From contig JAITYX010000154.1 in the NCBI GenBank assembly GCA_021018815.1, forward strand, positions 62,001 through 126,000: 64,000 nucleotides of DNA. Reading direction: 5' to 3'. Source of the stretch: Talinum fruticosum (lineage: Eukaryota > Streptophyta > Magnoliopsida > Caryophyllales > Talinaceae). Shown piece after piece: positions 10,608-22,329 of the stretch (position 1 is the first letter of the stretch; each line of letters begins with the position of its first letter). Both the position numbers and the translations under genes were made by a program. Under the pieces are notes generated by a model, which saw only the letters and a list, made by a program, of their open reading frames with translations, had not been told where the DNA came from and did no database searches.

Positions 10608-11985
10608 TATAGACACCAAAAAATTGTCATCCTTTTCTCTGTTTTTTATTTTTTAGCCCGATGATGAAATCTCGACTCTGTTTTAAGATTTGGATCACGG
10701 ATTGTGTCTAATTGGTACAACGAAGCCGATAAACCACAAAGAACCCCCAGCACCACCTTGGGTCGATCCAAAAATCCCTTTTTCTTTCGAGACGATCCAA
10801 AACTTAGCCAAGCCTCTAAAGACAACGAAGTCCAATTCCCTACATCCGATCTAAAATTCCATCAGTCACACATCTACCTACCTACCTACACCAAAAACTC
10901 ATAAAACAGCCCCTCTTATTCGCGACCATCGCATCAAGAGGTCCAAATTCGAGATCTAGATCAGCGGGTGCGACAACCTAAGGGCACAAATCCAGTTTTC
11001 ACAACGGTTTTCTTATTTATTTTTATGCTTTCTTTATTGCTTTACGTATTGTGGATTCAAAATGTATCGCTTTTAATTCCTTCCCGCCCTTTTTTTTTTT
11101 TCACTTTCCTTTTGCTTTGCCCTTTCTTTTCATTTTCCTTTTGCTTTTCTTTTCGTTATTTCTTTCTTTACTTGCTTTCTTTATTTTCGCTTTTATCGGT
11201 TTCCTTAATTATGTTTTGGTTGCTTTAATTTCGCTTAGCATGTTGCTTACTTGCTTGTTTTACATTATTTGAATTCACTACTCGAACTAGTAATGGCCGT
11301 CTTTGGACGAGTGGAACGAAAGGTTTTATCTCTACGTTTCGTACCCTCACCCCGAATCCGATTCTCGGTTCAAAGACCGATGGAGTCACTTTTAGCCTTT
11401 TTCGGTCTTAATTTTCCCATACTAAGATCGAGAAAGAAAATCTTTATTTTTGTTTTTGTTAGTTTTTCTCTCCTAAAAACCGACTGGCGACTCCCTCTTA
11501 TCGATTTACTTCTCTTAATCGCTTCCGGCTATTTTTGATCGAACAGTAAGAAAACGAGGTTACGGATCCGCCAGCCAAGGTAAAGGCCGAGGCCGATCTC
11601 CTCGGCCACGGCCTCGGCCGGTGCCGGCCACCAATGGGTGCAGGTCACCACCTGCACCGAGTGCTCGTAGGCGGGGCTTCGATCCGGATTGGTGTTTTTA
11701 CACCGATCCGGCCCTAAAGCCTTACGGTAGAAATAGAAACCCTAATTTTTATTTTTCGATTAAGAGATAATATTCCGAGAGTTCTGAAAATAATTACTAA
11801 AATAAAAGGTTAATAAAATTGCCTCACTTTAAATCAAATTTAATAAAATTCGACAATCTTAATAAAAGGTTTATCCCCACATTCTAAAATCCACTTTCTA
11901 AAACCATCTTCAAAATCAATCTTTATAAAAGAAACCCGACACAAGTGGGGAAGCTCGCGAGCCCCGCCGGCCATGGTCCCTACGA
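10608..11985 (+). mobile_element. Solo LTR of the A/B gypsy family (GTACC TSD)
   Basis: A 1378-bp LTR starting TATAGACACC (canonical TG changed to TA) and ending CCCTACGA. It is flanked by perfect GTACC copies at 10603-10607 and 11986-11990. The start matches the A2 3' LTR (53951) and, inverted, the B LTRs. Joining the flanks restores continuity with the gag lead-in of A2, confirming insertion inside A2 gag. No PBS or PPT is adjacent, as expected for a solo LTR. It is shorter than the 1.9-2.0 kb LTRs of A2 and B. Confidence 0.9.
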
Positions 11986-12026
11986 GTACCCAAAAACAAT
12001 TCCCTCCAATGAAAGGAGCACTAGAA

Positions 12027-12262
12027 CACTACAAACATACATAAAAATACCGACGGATTTTATCCGACGAAAATTTCCCGTTGGACACTCCAACGAGAAT
12101 TCCAACGGGAATCCCGTTGGATTTGTTTTTGTTTTTCGGAACCTCCGACATAATTCACGTCGAAATTTCGACGAAATTCCGACGGGTTTTTCGTCGAATT
12201 TGGGAAATTCCGTCGAAAAACCCGTCGGAATTCCTGTCGCTATGTTGCTTTTTTTTGTAGTG
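12027..12262. mobile_element. CACTA-type MITE (GAA TSD)
   Basis: A 236-bp element beginning CACTACAAAC and ending TTTTTTGTAGTG, so the outermost 8 bases are perfect inverted repeats in the CACTA consensus. The 3-bp duplication GAA is present at 12024-12026 and 12263-12265. The inside is full of palindromic CCGACGG / CCGTCGG and AATTCC words and can fold. It has no coding capacity. It sits in A2 gag just downstream of the solo LTR. Confidence 0.9.
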
Positions 12263-13480
12263 GAACAATCCCCAATCATCACCTTGCTTAATGAATCCTC
12301 AGCCAAGATGGAAGCTCGAATCGAGGCTCGGGATAAGAAGATACAATCCATATCCGACACTCTTAAAGTCGGACTCTTAAGGATAATAAGAAAGACGGTG
12401 AATAAGAAGAAGTAGGAGGAAAGGCCCTCCACCTAATCCTTCTCTAAAAGCCGGTTCGAATGTAAGCCGAAGTCTTATCCACGCATAGATCGGATAAAAA
12501 AATGTTAAGGGAGTCATCCATGTTCAAAAATCACTACTTTGATAATACAAGATTCACTTCAATCCCCAAAGGGAAGCTACCCCTAAGTTCACCATGCCGG
12601 ACATCAAGTTTCGTGGTTCTAAGAATCCCCATCATCATGTTCATAATTTCTTAGGATGACTCTTAAGAATGTACCTGAAGATACTTACCACATCATCTTC
12701 CCATGGACTTTCGACAAGTGAGGTAATGAAGTGGTGTAATGTCCTTGACCCACGCAGGGTCACCAATTGGAATTATTTGTGCAAGGAGTTCCTACACCAA
12801 TACTCCTATAGCACTTATTAACCTGTCACCCTCGGAGATTTAGAGTTAATCAAACAAGGCGAGAAAGAAAGCTTTACTGAGTTTCTCACCGGATGGAGGG
12901 CAAAGGCTACCCACATGGTGGACCGACCTTCCGATAAGGATCAAGTGAGGATAATTGTGAAGAATCATTATCTTGCCTACAACTAACACCTTAAATTCCT
13001 ATCATTCAAAGTTTCATAGCTCTTAGGGATGGTAGCATGTTAATAGAAGAAGAATTGTCTATCATGACCACAAAAGTCGTGGCTACATACAAAGGTAAGT
13101 ATCGGTCCAAGGACAAGAAAACTCGTAATCAAGGTAATACCAACAGGGGTGCAGATGTCAATGCCCTTAATAGGTATAATGACTATACTCCAATTGATAC
13201 TACTTACGCTCAAGACCTCGACCATCTGTTCTCTAAAGGGATGATTGAATTGCCACCTGTAAGAGCACAATCAAAAGCTGCGAAATAGTTAAAAAAGCTG
13301 GGACGCAGGAAAATTTTGTAAGTACCATCGTGCACAAGGACACGACATAGAGCAATGTTGGACATTCAAGAACAAATTGGAGAGCATGTTTTGCAATGGT
13401 CAACTTCTTCTCCTTAAGGCCACTCGAAACACTGGTAACAACAAGAAGCCCTTCAGCGGTACCTTAGCCATCTTCTTTAA

Positions 13481-14029
13481 ACCCATTTTAGGTTAGTGGG
13501 ATCCATCTGTCTTCATTCAAGACATCAATGACTCCAACCCACTTGCTAGCTTACCTTCTCTAGACTCGAAAGTCCATGGATTATGGGTAAGCAATGAAGA
13601 AGATGTATACGAAACTAAAGATGATAGTGATGATAACTTCTAGGAGAAATACCACTTTTGGGCGGAACTAAAGAGTCTAGAAATCCAATTCCTTACTAGA
13701 TCTACATGACATAATGCATCAATGGGTCCACCACGGACTCAGGAAGCCCCAAGAGAACAAGAAGTTGCTAAAGAAGAAGACCTAATCCTAAAATAGCTTC
13801 AAAACCGAAAGTTGATATCTCTATCTCGGTAACTCATGTATGCTTTCCAAAAGCATAAGCAGGCCTTGATTGATGCAATTAGCAAAATTGAGGTCTCTTT
13901 TGAAACCACGCCTAAGGAAGTAGTAGGATTGGTCAATGATAGGGATGGAACCATCACGTTTGACAAGAAATATCTACTCGAAGAAGGAATTGCACACACA
14001 ATGCCCTTTAGTTGACTATAATTTGCATT
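13481..14029 (+). other. A2 gag-protease linker, degenerate
   Basis: Plus-strand frames here encode acidic, broken peptide (for example around 13590-13640), consistent with the linker between the gag zinc finger and protease. No separate gene is visible. Confidence 0.5.
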
Positions 14030-14440
14030 AACAAGTTTATCCTTCTAACCTTAGTGGATAACAGATCTGTCAGTAAATGTCCTGTCCTTGGAGGACCGCC
14101 AAAAGGTTAGGCATTAAAGAGCAACAACTCTCTAAGCAAAGCGTTCATCTTCGAGCTTACGACAACTCTAAAAGAACAAGTGTTAGGAACGGTGACTCTT
14201 CCAATTAACATCGGACCAGTAGTGAAAAATATTGACTTCCAAGTCCTAGATATTCCAGCTACCTTTAACCTTCTTCCAGGATGCCCTTGGTTACACGATT
14301 ATCGGGCAGTGCCCTCTATACTCGCATTAAAAAGTCAAGATGATTATGAAAGGTCAAGTCGTAACCGTCAATGGAGACAATCTCTATGCCACCATCACCT
14401 TTAAAGAGTCTATCGTTGTAATTTAACATGACGCCGATGA
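14030..14440 (+). pseudogene. A2 retropepsin-like protease, degenerate
   Basis: The best frame is 14180-14404, with LGTVTLPINIGPV, FQVLDIPATFNLLPG and PWLHDYRAVPS. These are the downstream flap and hydrophobic blocks of the aspartic protease of Tat-lineage gypsy polyproteins. The N-terminal part with the active-site DSG-type motif (about 14030-14110) is out of frame: the plus strand near 14055 reads DNRSVS in one frame, so the catalytic triad is not clearly conserved. Confidence 0.75.
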
Positions 14441-15429
14441 TGAGGAGCTTTATGGGTTTGACACTCGTCATCTGCTATAGACAAGGATGAAGCACCTTTC
14501 AACTTCAATCCTTATGTCAACCCTAATGTCCACTCGATGCTAAGTAAGAAGGGGTATTTTCCTAGCCTAGTTGCATGCAAGAGGGCATACCACCCAATCT
14601 TTCCACCCCTTGAACCCACTAACAACTATAAGTTCGGGCTAGCCTATCAACCTACTACTAAGGAAATAGCCCAAGTCAAGAAGGAGATACAAACTAAGAG
14701 GATTGCACCATTCACGGTTCGAACAATAAATGGGCAATTCCTAAAAGAAGGGATGACTTCCCCTAGTACGGCTTTCCTAAGCCTTATTACCTCAAAGAGA
14801 AGGGCATCCTAGTACCTGATTTAAAGGTCTTCAATAACCTGTCATGTACTAGAAAAGGAGGCACCCTACCTCCTTGAGAAGGGACAGTTCACATAAGACT
14901 TGACTAATCTGGCTGAGAGCAATATTTTTAGGTCGTTATTCGGATAGGAGATAGGTCTACAGAGGAATTCGGTTCCAATACTATCTCAAGCCATGTTACA
15001 CCCGCAGTTCGATCCATCCAGATTCATCACCAACATTAACATCGAAGGGTCCAACCATATTACTTGGATTAACTCGAGGAAGGCCAAGAGTTTGCTCGTT
15101 ATCCTAGAAGAGCATTTCATTCCCGAGTTTAGCACTAGGGTTGTTGTTTCGTTTCTAATTCCGCTAGTTCATCTTGTAGTTACGCAATTTCTAATTTCGT
15201 AATTTTTGTTTTCGAGCCCTATGTACTCATTTCCTCATTCAATAAGATGAACTTTTCGACTTACTCTATGCCTCCTATTTTTTATTGTGTTGCCTCTAAT
15301 GATGAACAAGAAATCCTTAAAAAATTAATAAAAGTTGTAGAAGATCATGAAAATCACTCACCAATAATACAGGTAACAATAACAATTAATTAGGATTAGT
15401 TGATCAGCCCCAAGAGGACAAAATTGGGA
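14441..15429 (+). pseudogene. A2 protease-RT spacer
   Basis: Frame 14537-14812 starts MLSKKGYFPSL and continues with a polar stretch, the spacer usually found between protease and RT in Tat polyproteins. It is broken after 14812. Between 14820 and 15429 only short degenerate frames are seen. Ogre elements carry an intron in this general region; no clear splice pair could be identified here. Confidence 0.55.
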
Positions 15430-16480
15430 AAACACTTAATCCGGAAGAGCGAAGCGGTTCACTTCGCTCCTCATCGCATTCATAGATGTCTTTTCATGGT
15501 CTTATAAAGACATGTCGGGGATATATCCAAGTATAGCTAAACATAGAATTCCACTTTACGAAGATGCTAAGCCGCAAAGCGTAAGCTTTGGAGGATGAAA
15601 CATGAATGGGCACCGAAAATTAAGGAAGAGATCCAAAACAGTTAGAAGTCGGGTTTATCAAAGTGGTCCACTACCCTTAATGGGTAGCAAACATAGTGTC
15701 GGCCCTTAAGAAGATATCCACATTTTAGTAGATAATACAGACGAATTTGAATAAGGCGAGCCCTAAAGATGATTTCTCGTTGCCACATATCCACATTTTA
15801 GTAGATAATACAGCGAGGACATGCTTTGCTCTCATTCATGGACGAATATGCTAGGTATAATCAGGTGAAGATGGTTGAAGAAGACATGGAAGAAACGACC
15901 TTCATCACTCAATAAGGGAGGTACTTGTTATGTTGTGTTGGCTTTTGGACTCAAAAATGCCGGAGCTACATGTCAAAGGACAGCCACAACGTTACTACAT
16001 GACATGATCCATAAGGAAGCTGAAGTTTATGTGGATGACATGATCATCAAGTCCAGGGATAGGGCGGGGCACTTACCTAGCCTTAAAAAATTCTTCAAAA
16101 GACTAAGAAAGTATAACATGTGCATTAACTCCAAAAGTGTGCCTTTAGAGTAACCTCGGGTAAATTGCTGGGCTATATGGTTAGTCTTAAGGGAATCGAA
16201 GTTGATCCATCCAAGATAAAAGCTACCCAAGTTATTCCACCGCCAAAGACGAGAGAATAAGATACAAGGTTTGCTTGGGACTTTATAGTATATTAGCCGT
16301 TTCATATCAAAACCGACCGTGGTCCGTGAACCCATCTTCAAGTTGAAAAAGGATCTAAGCCCATTTGGGATGAAGAATGCCAAAAAGCAATTGAGAAAGT
16401 TAAGGAGTATTTGACTAATGCACCGAGTGTTAGTTCCGCCCTAACCAGGGAAGCCTTTACTCTTATACCTCGCTACGACG
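15430..16480 (+). pseudogene. A2 reverse transcriptase and connection, degenerate
   Basis: The start is marked by a FAWSYKDM-type block at about 15492-15515 and HRIPLYEDAKP near 15543. The catalytic YVDDMIIKS lies at 16027-16053, preceded by LAFGLKNAGATCQR. A 27-bp direct duplication (15714-15740 and 15787-15813) replaces the segment expected to encode the first catalytic Asp. Many frameshifts separate the blocks. Downstream, 16190-16480 encodes the connection domain in fragments. Confidence 0.8.
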
Positions 16481-16800
16481 AAACCACAATGGGAGACATG
16501 TTAGCTTAACGGGATAGAAAAGAAGAATGGGCAGTATATTATCTAATCGAGAAATTCTTAGACTATGAGACTCAATATACACCTTTAGAGGAGACATCGT
16601 TGGCTTTAGTCCGGGCTACCAAGAAGCACAGGCACTACATGTTGGCCTACACGGTACATGTAGTAGCACCAATGGATCCCATTAAGTACATTCTTAAGAA
16701 ACCAACTATCGGTAGCAAGATAGCCGGATGGACAGTCATGTTGTTTGATTTGAACTCAAATATGTCTGTCAAAAGGCAATCAAGGGAAGGGTAGTGTCCG
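16481..16800 (+). pseudogene. A2 RT-associated RNase H, degenerate
   Basis: Frames around 16520-16794 encode EEWAVYYLIEKFLDYE, TPLEETSLALVRATKKHRHYM and DPIKYILKKPT, characteristic of the RNase H attached to Ty3/gypsy RT. A stop follows RQSREG at 16794. A second, distinct RNase H starts about 70 bp downstream. Confidence 0.75.
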
Positions 16801-16859
16801 AATTGCTAGCATATTTACCAATAACCGAATCACAACCCGAACATCTTGATTTTCCGGAT

Positions 16860-17330
16860 AAAAACGTCCTATAAGTAGAGGTCGACATGTGGACAATATA
16901 CTTTAACAACGCTTCCAATCATAAGGGCTTTGGAGAGTAGGGACCCTTCTAGTCTCTCCAAAGGGAGCACATACTCCCATTTTAGTCATGTTAGACTTTG
17001 ACGTCACTAATAACGCTGCAGAATATGAAGCATGTATCACAGGACTTTAAGCTACCATAGAAATTGAAGCCAAGAATGTCGGTGTTTTTAGTGACTCCAG
17101 TCCGATCATTAATCAGATTTCACGAAATAGAAGGTATGTAGTGAAGCCTTAGCACCCTACCAGGCACATCCGATGGAACTCGAAAAACACTTTGACAAGT
17201 ATAATATACACATACCTTCCTAGGGATGACAACCAATTTGTGGATGCCTTAACTAAGTTGGCATCCATGATTAATATCCCTAATGGAATTCATTCAATGC
17301 CTATCCATACGGAATGACGGAGTCATCCTA
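16860..17330 (+). pseudogene. A2 second (archaeal-type) RNase H, degenerate
   Basis: Blocks for WTIYFNNASN (16888), GAHTPILV and NNAAEYEA followed by VFSDSSPIINQIS match A1 at 793-1030. The first acidic position reads Asn (YFNN) where A1 has Asp (YFDG). A second RNase H between RT-RNase H and integrase is a marker of the Tat lineage. Confidence 0.75.
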
Positions 17331-17339
17331 CGTACATAT

Positions 17340-17661
17340 ATGCACACGAAGTGTCTAGTATTAACCAAACTAGTTGGTACCATGACAACTATCAATACTT
17401 AAATAGCCAAGAATGCCCACTGGACTCCATACCTAGGGCCCAACGAGCCATCCGTATGCTAGCAATACAATTCTTCATCATCCAAGGACAGACTTCACAA
17501 AAAAACCAACACGAGAATTAGCTTACTTTGTGTTAAATCAACATGAAGAAGAGTGCATCATGACTAATATTCATGGTGGAAAATGCGGACCCTATATGAA
17601 TGGAAGAATGTTGGTTCGGAAAATCCAAAGGTTAGGACACTACTTGGTCGACCATGACAAC
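17340..17661 (+). pseudogene. A2 integrase N-terminal part, left of the B insertion
   Basis: Frame 17530-17808 begins in gypsy integrase (ECIMTNIHGGKCGPYMNGRMLV, the block before the zinc-binding domain, read also at about 1460-1515 in A1) and then runs artificially into the B LTR from 17662. The coding sequence resumes at 47238. The last five bases, 17657-17661 (acaac), correspond to acgat at 1560-1564 in A1. Confidence 0.8.
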
Positions 17662-19570
17662 TGTAAGAACCTTGGCCGACTAGGGCCCGCTGAGCTTCGT
17701 TACTTGTGTCGGGTCTCTTTTTTAAATATTGATTTTGAAGATGGTTTTAGAAAGTCAATTTTAGAATGTGGGGATGAACCTTTTCTTAACATTTTTGAAT
17801 TTTATTAAATCGATTTAAAGCGAATTAAGCAAAGTTGAATGGCGGTTTTATTAATTGTTTATTTTAGTAATTATTTTGAGAAGTCCCGAGATATTATTTC
17901 TTAACCAAAAGATAAATAAAATTAGGGTTCTAAATCTGTCGTGAAGCTTTAGGGCCGGATTGGTGTAAAAACACCGGCTTGCACTGAAGCCCTGGCTCAT
18001 CGACCACTCGGTGCAAGCTGCGACTCGCACACAGTGGTGGCCGGCGCGGCCGGAGGTCACGGCTGAGGAGATTAGCCTTGACCTCTACCCAGGCTGGCTG
18101 ATCCATAAATTGTTTTCTTATCCTCCACTCAAAAAATAGCTAGGATGCAAATTTAGAAGAAATAAATAAAAGGGAGTCGCCAGTCGGTTTTAAGAGAGAA
18201 ACACTAACAAAAACATAAAATTAAAGAATTTTCTCTTCCAATCTTAGTATGAGAAAACTAAGACTAAAAGAGGCTAAAAATTACTCCATCGGTCTTTGAA
18301 CCATGAATCGGATTCGGGTGCGAGCGTATAAAACGTAGGGATAGGCCCTTCTATTCCGCCCATCCGAAGACGACCATTACTAATTCGAGTAGTAAATTAA
18401 AATAATGTAAAACAAGCAAGCAAGCAACATGCGACGAGAATTAAACGCGAAAAAGAAAGAAAAGCGAAATATAAAGGATTACATCGGGCGGGGAGGAATT
18501 AAAAGCGATGCATCATTCATCCACAATTCGAAAAGCAATAAAAGAAAGAAAAATAATAATAATAATAAACCGTTTTGAAAATTGGATTTGTGCCTTCAAG
18601 TTGTCCCACCTACCGATCCGGATCTCGGATCCGGATCCGGTGATCCGACGGTGGTGATTTGAAGGGGCTTATTGTGAGTATTTTGTAGAAGTGAGTAGGT
18701 AGAAAGATGAATTATGGAGTTTAGGAATCAGATGTATGGAGTATGATGAAAGTAGACTGAAAAGAGACCAAGAGATCGGAATACTAATGGGAGTATTCAA
18801 TAGCCCTTAATCTGGTTTCGATAGCATAACGAGTAAGGGATGCGCCATTGGGAGAATGAGAGCCAAGGCTCTCTATTTATAGGGAAAGGTTAGGTCAAGT
18901 AATGACCTAGGTTTAAGCTCGGCTAGCCATCCAAAACAGGGTATAAAGCTGGGAGGAATATCTTGAGATTGAACCGGATAGAATCGAGATAAAAAGGGAT
19001 AAAACCCAATAAAACCGGAGGCAAGCGCCGGCCACAAAAGGCTGCCTAGGGTTTCGTGCCCTAGCATGCTTCCAAGGGAGTCTTCGAGGAAAAATCCAGC
19101 ATTCCACTTAACCTTTGTTGAAGGCAAGCGCCGACCACATGAGCTTTCCAAAATGGAAAGTTTTCATTTTTGGTAAGTTTCCATCTTGGAGCCAAAACGC
19201 AACACTTTGATGCTTGTGATCATGAAATGCAGCGTCTAACGTCGTCTTGAGGTCTTCAGCTCCTTGTCTTATTGGACAAAGTAAAACATAGTGTTTTGAG
19301 CCTAAAATTCCCGGTACACGACACTCTGGACTCCATTGTCTCTAGAAGCTTGGCCCGGTTTTGGATCGTCCGAAAGAAAAAGGGATTTATGGATCGACCC
19401 AAGGCGTAAGCCTATTTATGTGGTGTTGGGGGTTTTTGTGGTTTACCTACTTCCGTCGCACCAATCTAACACAATTGGAGATCTAAATCCTCAAATAGGA
19501 ATTGGGATTTCATCACGGGGCCAACAAATAAAAATAATAGAGAAAAGGATGACACTTTTTGGTGTCTACA
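17662..19570 (-). repeat. B 3' LTR
   Basis: 1909 bp. The plus strand starts TGTAAGAACC and ends GGTGTCTACA. It matches 45231-47237 along its length, with several indels accounting for the 98-bp size difference. A TATA box (minus CCTATAAATAGAG) lies at 18883-18871, and the same word is found in the other B LTR (about 46481-46493) and the A2 LTR (54618-54630). GC-rich blocks near 18000-18060 are shared with the A2 LTR end. Confidence 0.9.
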
Positions 19571-19590
19571 GTTAGCCCCCACTTTGACCG
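19571..19590 (-). other. B polypurine tract
   Basis: The minus strand reads CAAAGTGGGGGCTAAC directly before the LTR start. The A2 PPT at 53935-53950 is CAAAGTGGGGGTTAAC, one base different. This fixes the minus orientation of B and ties it to the A family. Confidence 0.85.
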
Positions 19591-19699
19591 AGTGCAACAG
19601 ACGATGGTTAAAATAGACACTAAAGGGTACTTACTTAGTATCGGCGTTGCTTTGGAATCGATTGGATTTATGTGTCTTGAAATTAGGTACCTTGTGGCT

Positions 19700-20395
19700 T
19701 GAACTCTTAATAGAGAGGCTTCGACTTGACTGGTAGAGTCCGAAGTCTAGGTCGTTGATTCTTGAACTTGGTTGCTTAGAGACCGAAGTTCGAATTGGTG
19801 TGCCCAAACTTAACCATTCTTAGTTTGAATCTTAACGAGGGAGTTGAACTTTACGTGGGTAGTAAAGTCCGAAGTTCGGTTGGGGTGCCCGAACTTGACC
19901 GCTTCTTGGATCCGAAGTTCGACTGGGTGTGCCTAAACTTGATCTTTCTTGGTCCGAAGCTTGGTTGAAATTTCTGCACTAACAGTTTTGTTAGCTAATC
20001 ATCAATTGGAAATGATTTCAAGTGTTGCCTAAAGATAATTTGTAATCGGATCATGCTTCAAATGTGGTTCTTTGACTTGGCCATGGACTGGTCTCTAAGT
20101 CTTGGTGTGGTGTCCGAACCTTGACCGTTGTTGGGCGTGAAGCTCAACGGAGGGATTGATGTCCGAGCCTTGACCGCTGCTGGGCTTGAAGCTCAACCGA
20201 GTTGTATCCGAAACTTGACCACTATTGGGCTCGAAGCTCGACTTAGGTGTATCTCGAACCTTGACCACCTGTTGGGCCTCGAAGCTCGACTAAGTTGTCC
20301 GAACCTTGACCACCGATGGGCCCGAGACTCGACTAGGGTATGTCCGAACCTTGTCCACTACTCGGGCTCGAAGCTCGACTTCTATCCACATTCGT
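19700..20395 (-). repeat. Tandem repeat array in the B 3' UTR
   Basis: The plus strand shows six regular units of about 45 bp at 20113-20390, each with a CCGAACCTTGACC core (starts near 20113, 20163, 20208, 20254, 20299, 20343) followed by GGGCTCGAAGCTCGAC. More diverged copies with CCGAAGTTCG and GTGCC words extend back to about 19740. Tandem repeats in the 3' UTR of Tat/Ogre elements are established as a source of satellite DNA. Confidence 0.85.
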
Positions 20396-21340
20396 CGGAA
20401 TAAGGATGGATTCTTGACCTTTTGTAGAAATTTTTTCCTATACTTGGTCGTTAGATGACCCGAAGTTTGCTTGCTTGAAAATATGATGTTCCATGAGGTG
20501 ATGTGCCTCATTCGAAATTTGAGATTTTAGTTTGTGTGCTAATAGCTCTTTAGTAAGGTAGACGATTTGTGTCTTTCCCCAAGTATTCTTGGAGTTGTTG
20601 TGGTTGTATGACCTTTCGATCTTGAGCCCCCACATTCTTCTTGGGTGCTTTTGTCTAGCCCTTCTTAAATGTTAAAGACTAACTTTGATTAATTGATGGC
20701 ATGGAAGATCCTCTTTGAAGGTGGCGAGTCGGTGACCTCCTTGATGCTAACTTGACGCTTGATGCTTGATGCTATTTGTTTGAATAATTCCTTGTAAGGT
20801 GCTTTGTTATTTAATTTTTGTGTTTTTAGGAGTTTGACTCATGCAAAGGAGATGTATGTAAGACTCTATTCTAAGAACAAATGCATTCTTTTATTAAGAT
20901 GATGCAAAAAAATTCAAAAAGACAAAGATAAAGATGCACTTTTAGCCCCCACTCCCTAAAGTAAAGCCTAAAGAATGGTAAGATGCTTGGAACTGTGATG
21001 TGCTTGCTGCTAGTGGACCGTGAACTCGATGGTTTGGTGCTGAATCGATTGGCATGCTTCTTCATGATTCAGTGCATTTTTCCGATGAGGAAAAATGGCT
21101 TTGATTTTTGGAAAATTGGAAATGGGAATTGGAAGTTGGGAATTGAAAATTGGATTCAAGATTAGGTTTGGGGTTGGACCTCGTGGGCTTCCTACGTATC
21201 CGCTATAGCGAAAATCGGTCTTCGTAGTTTAAAAAGGAAAGTAATCCGGGTTTGGTTTTTTTTTTTTTTTTGGAAAACAAGAAAAGGAAATCAAACATAC
21301 AATGGATATGGAAAAGGTAAATGGACAAAGAACAAATATG
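20396..21340 (-). other. B 3' UTR remainder
   Basis: No coding similarity is seen on either strand between the repeat array and the end of gag. A T-run (about 21258-21275) and a purine-rich stretch near 21110-21160 are the only notable features. In an autonomous gypsy element pol would sit here; it is absent. Confidence 0.6.
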
Positions 21341-22093
21341 AAAGGGAAATGCACTCTTTATTGGTATCCTTGATGAGTAGTGGGCTCATTGGATGACCTC
21401 TAGTCGAATGTTAGCTTTTCTTCTACGAGCATGCCAGCATCTCTAAGTGTTTTGAAGTCCATGATGGACAAGAACTTCGGATACCGATGATAGGCACGTT
21501 GGAGGTTCTTGATGATTATCCTGACCTGATCCTTTTTAAATGGTCGATTAGTCATGTAGGCAATTGTCGCCCTCCAGCGAGTAAGGAAGTCGGTGAAGCC
21601 TTCATCGTCTCCTTACTTGATCAATTCTAGATCCCGAAGTGTGACTAGTAGATGACATGGTACTTGTCCTCTGGTACATTATACAAAGTCATCTCTTGGA
21701 TCAGACTAAAGCCTGGGTTGAGGTTCGGAGCGGGATCCTTTTCCTTCTTTTTCTTTCCCTTTGGACTTTGATTTCTTCTCCAGTTCTTTGCGTATGAGAC
21801 TAAGGGATTCGAGATATAGACTCGATCTGTTTATCCTGGGCATCAAACTTGGCCTCTAGTTTTGCAACAAACTCCTTGAATAGGGTCATGATGGGAGTTT
21901 TCTCTGGCTGGTTGGCCATTTTTGGAGGAGGATTTTGTTTAGACCTTGGGCGGCGAGCTAGTGTCACAAGTAAAGATGGCGAACGTACTAGTGTGGTATG
22001 TGCTAATGTGGGATGTATCGGTGTCGACCGTGTCGGTGTTGATGTAAATTTCTTACTTCCTAGACGTTTCGTGCCGGGATTCCCGACTTGCAT
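21341..22093 (-). pseudogene. B gag, internally deleted
   Basis: The minus-strand ORF 22093-21800 opens with a Pro/Thr-rich lead-in, then KMANQPEKTPIMTLFKEF and LEAKFDAQDKQIESIS, aligning with A2 gag. Frame breaks follow. Near 21690-21650 is LYNVPEDKYHVIY, then near 21605-21430 FTDFLTRWRATIAYM and KDQVRIIIKN. The WNYL-type middle part of the capsid domain found in A2 is missing between these blocks, as is the zinc finger. Upstream frames (22253-22053) are open, so the true start is uncertain. Confidence 0.75.
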
Positions 22094-22329
22094 AGAATTT
22101 CATATCCTCGTATCCCAAAAGAGTATGCTCGGAATTGGCTCGTTGAAGAATTTTTAGGGAGATGGGGCTTAAGTGCTTGACCAAAGGAAGAGTAATCCTA
22201 GGAGAAAAGAAAACGATATGTTCTTTTATTAGGATGCACATAAAGGGATGCAAAACAAATAGAAAGGAATGTATGCATTGATGTTATGCCTTAATCTGGG
22301 ATGATTCTATGATTTGGCTATTATAGAAC
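22094..22329 (-). other. B leader between the tandem array and gag
   Basis: Short region with no feature beyond alternative open frames reaching into gag. A word near 22215 (TTCTTTTATTAGGATGCA) recurs in similar form at 20888, in the 3' UTR. Confidence 0.4.

Larger units (their letters stand above)
10520..13480 (+). pseudogene. A2 gag, interrupted twice
   Basis: The N-terminal part (10520-10607, 11986-12026, 12263-12420) aligns with B gag: a Pro/Thr/Ser-rich lead-in followed by a helical stretch with MEARIEARDKKIQSIS. The solo LTR and the MITE fall in this part. The capsid-like domain at about 12660-13000 contains NVPEDTYHII, a WNYL block near 12768, and FTEFLTGWRAKATHM, typical of plant retrotransposon gag. 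A zinc-finger-like CKYHRAQGHDIEQC lies at about 13316-13357. Numerous stops are present, for example after the YLAYN block near 12985. Confidence 0.8.

Noticed and set aside
17530..17808. 92-codon ORF crossing the A2/B junction
   Set aside because: Only the first part is integrase. From 17662 it reads into the B LTR, so it is a chance fusion.
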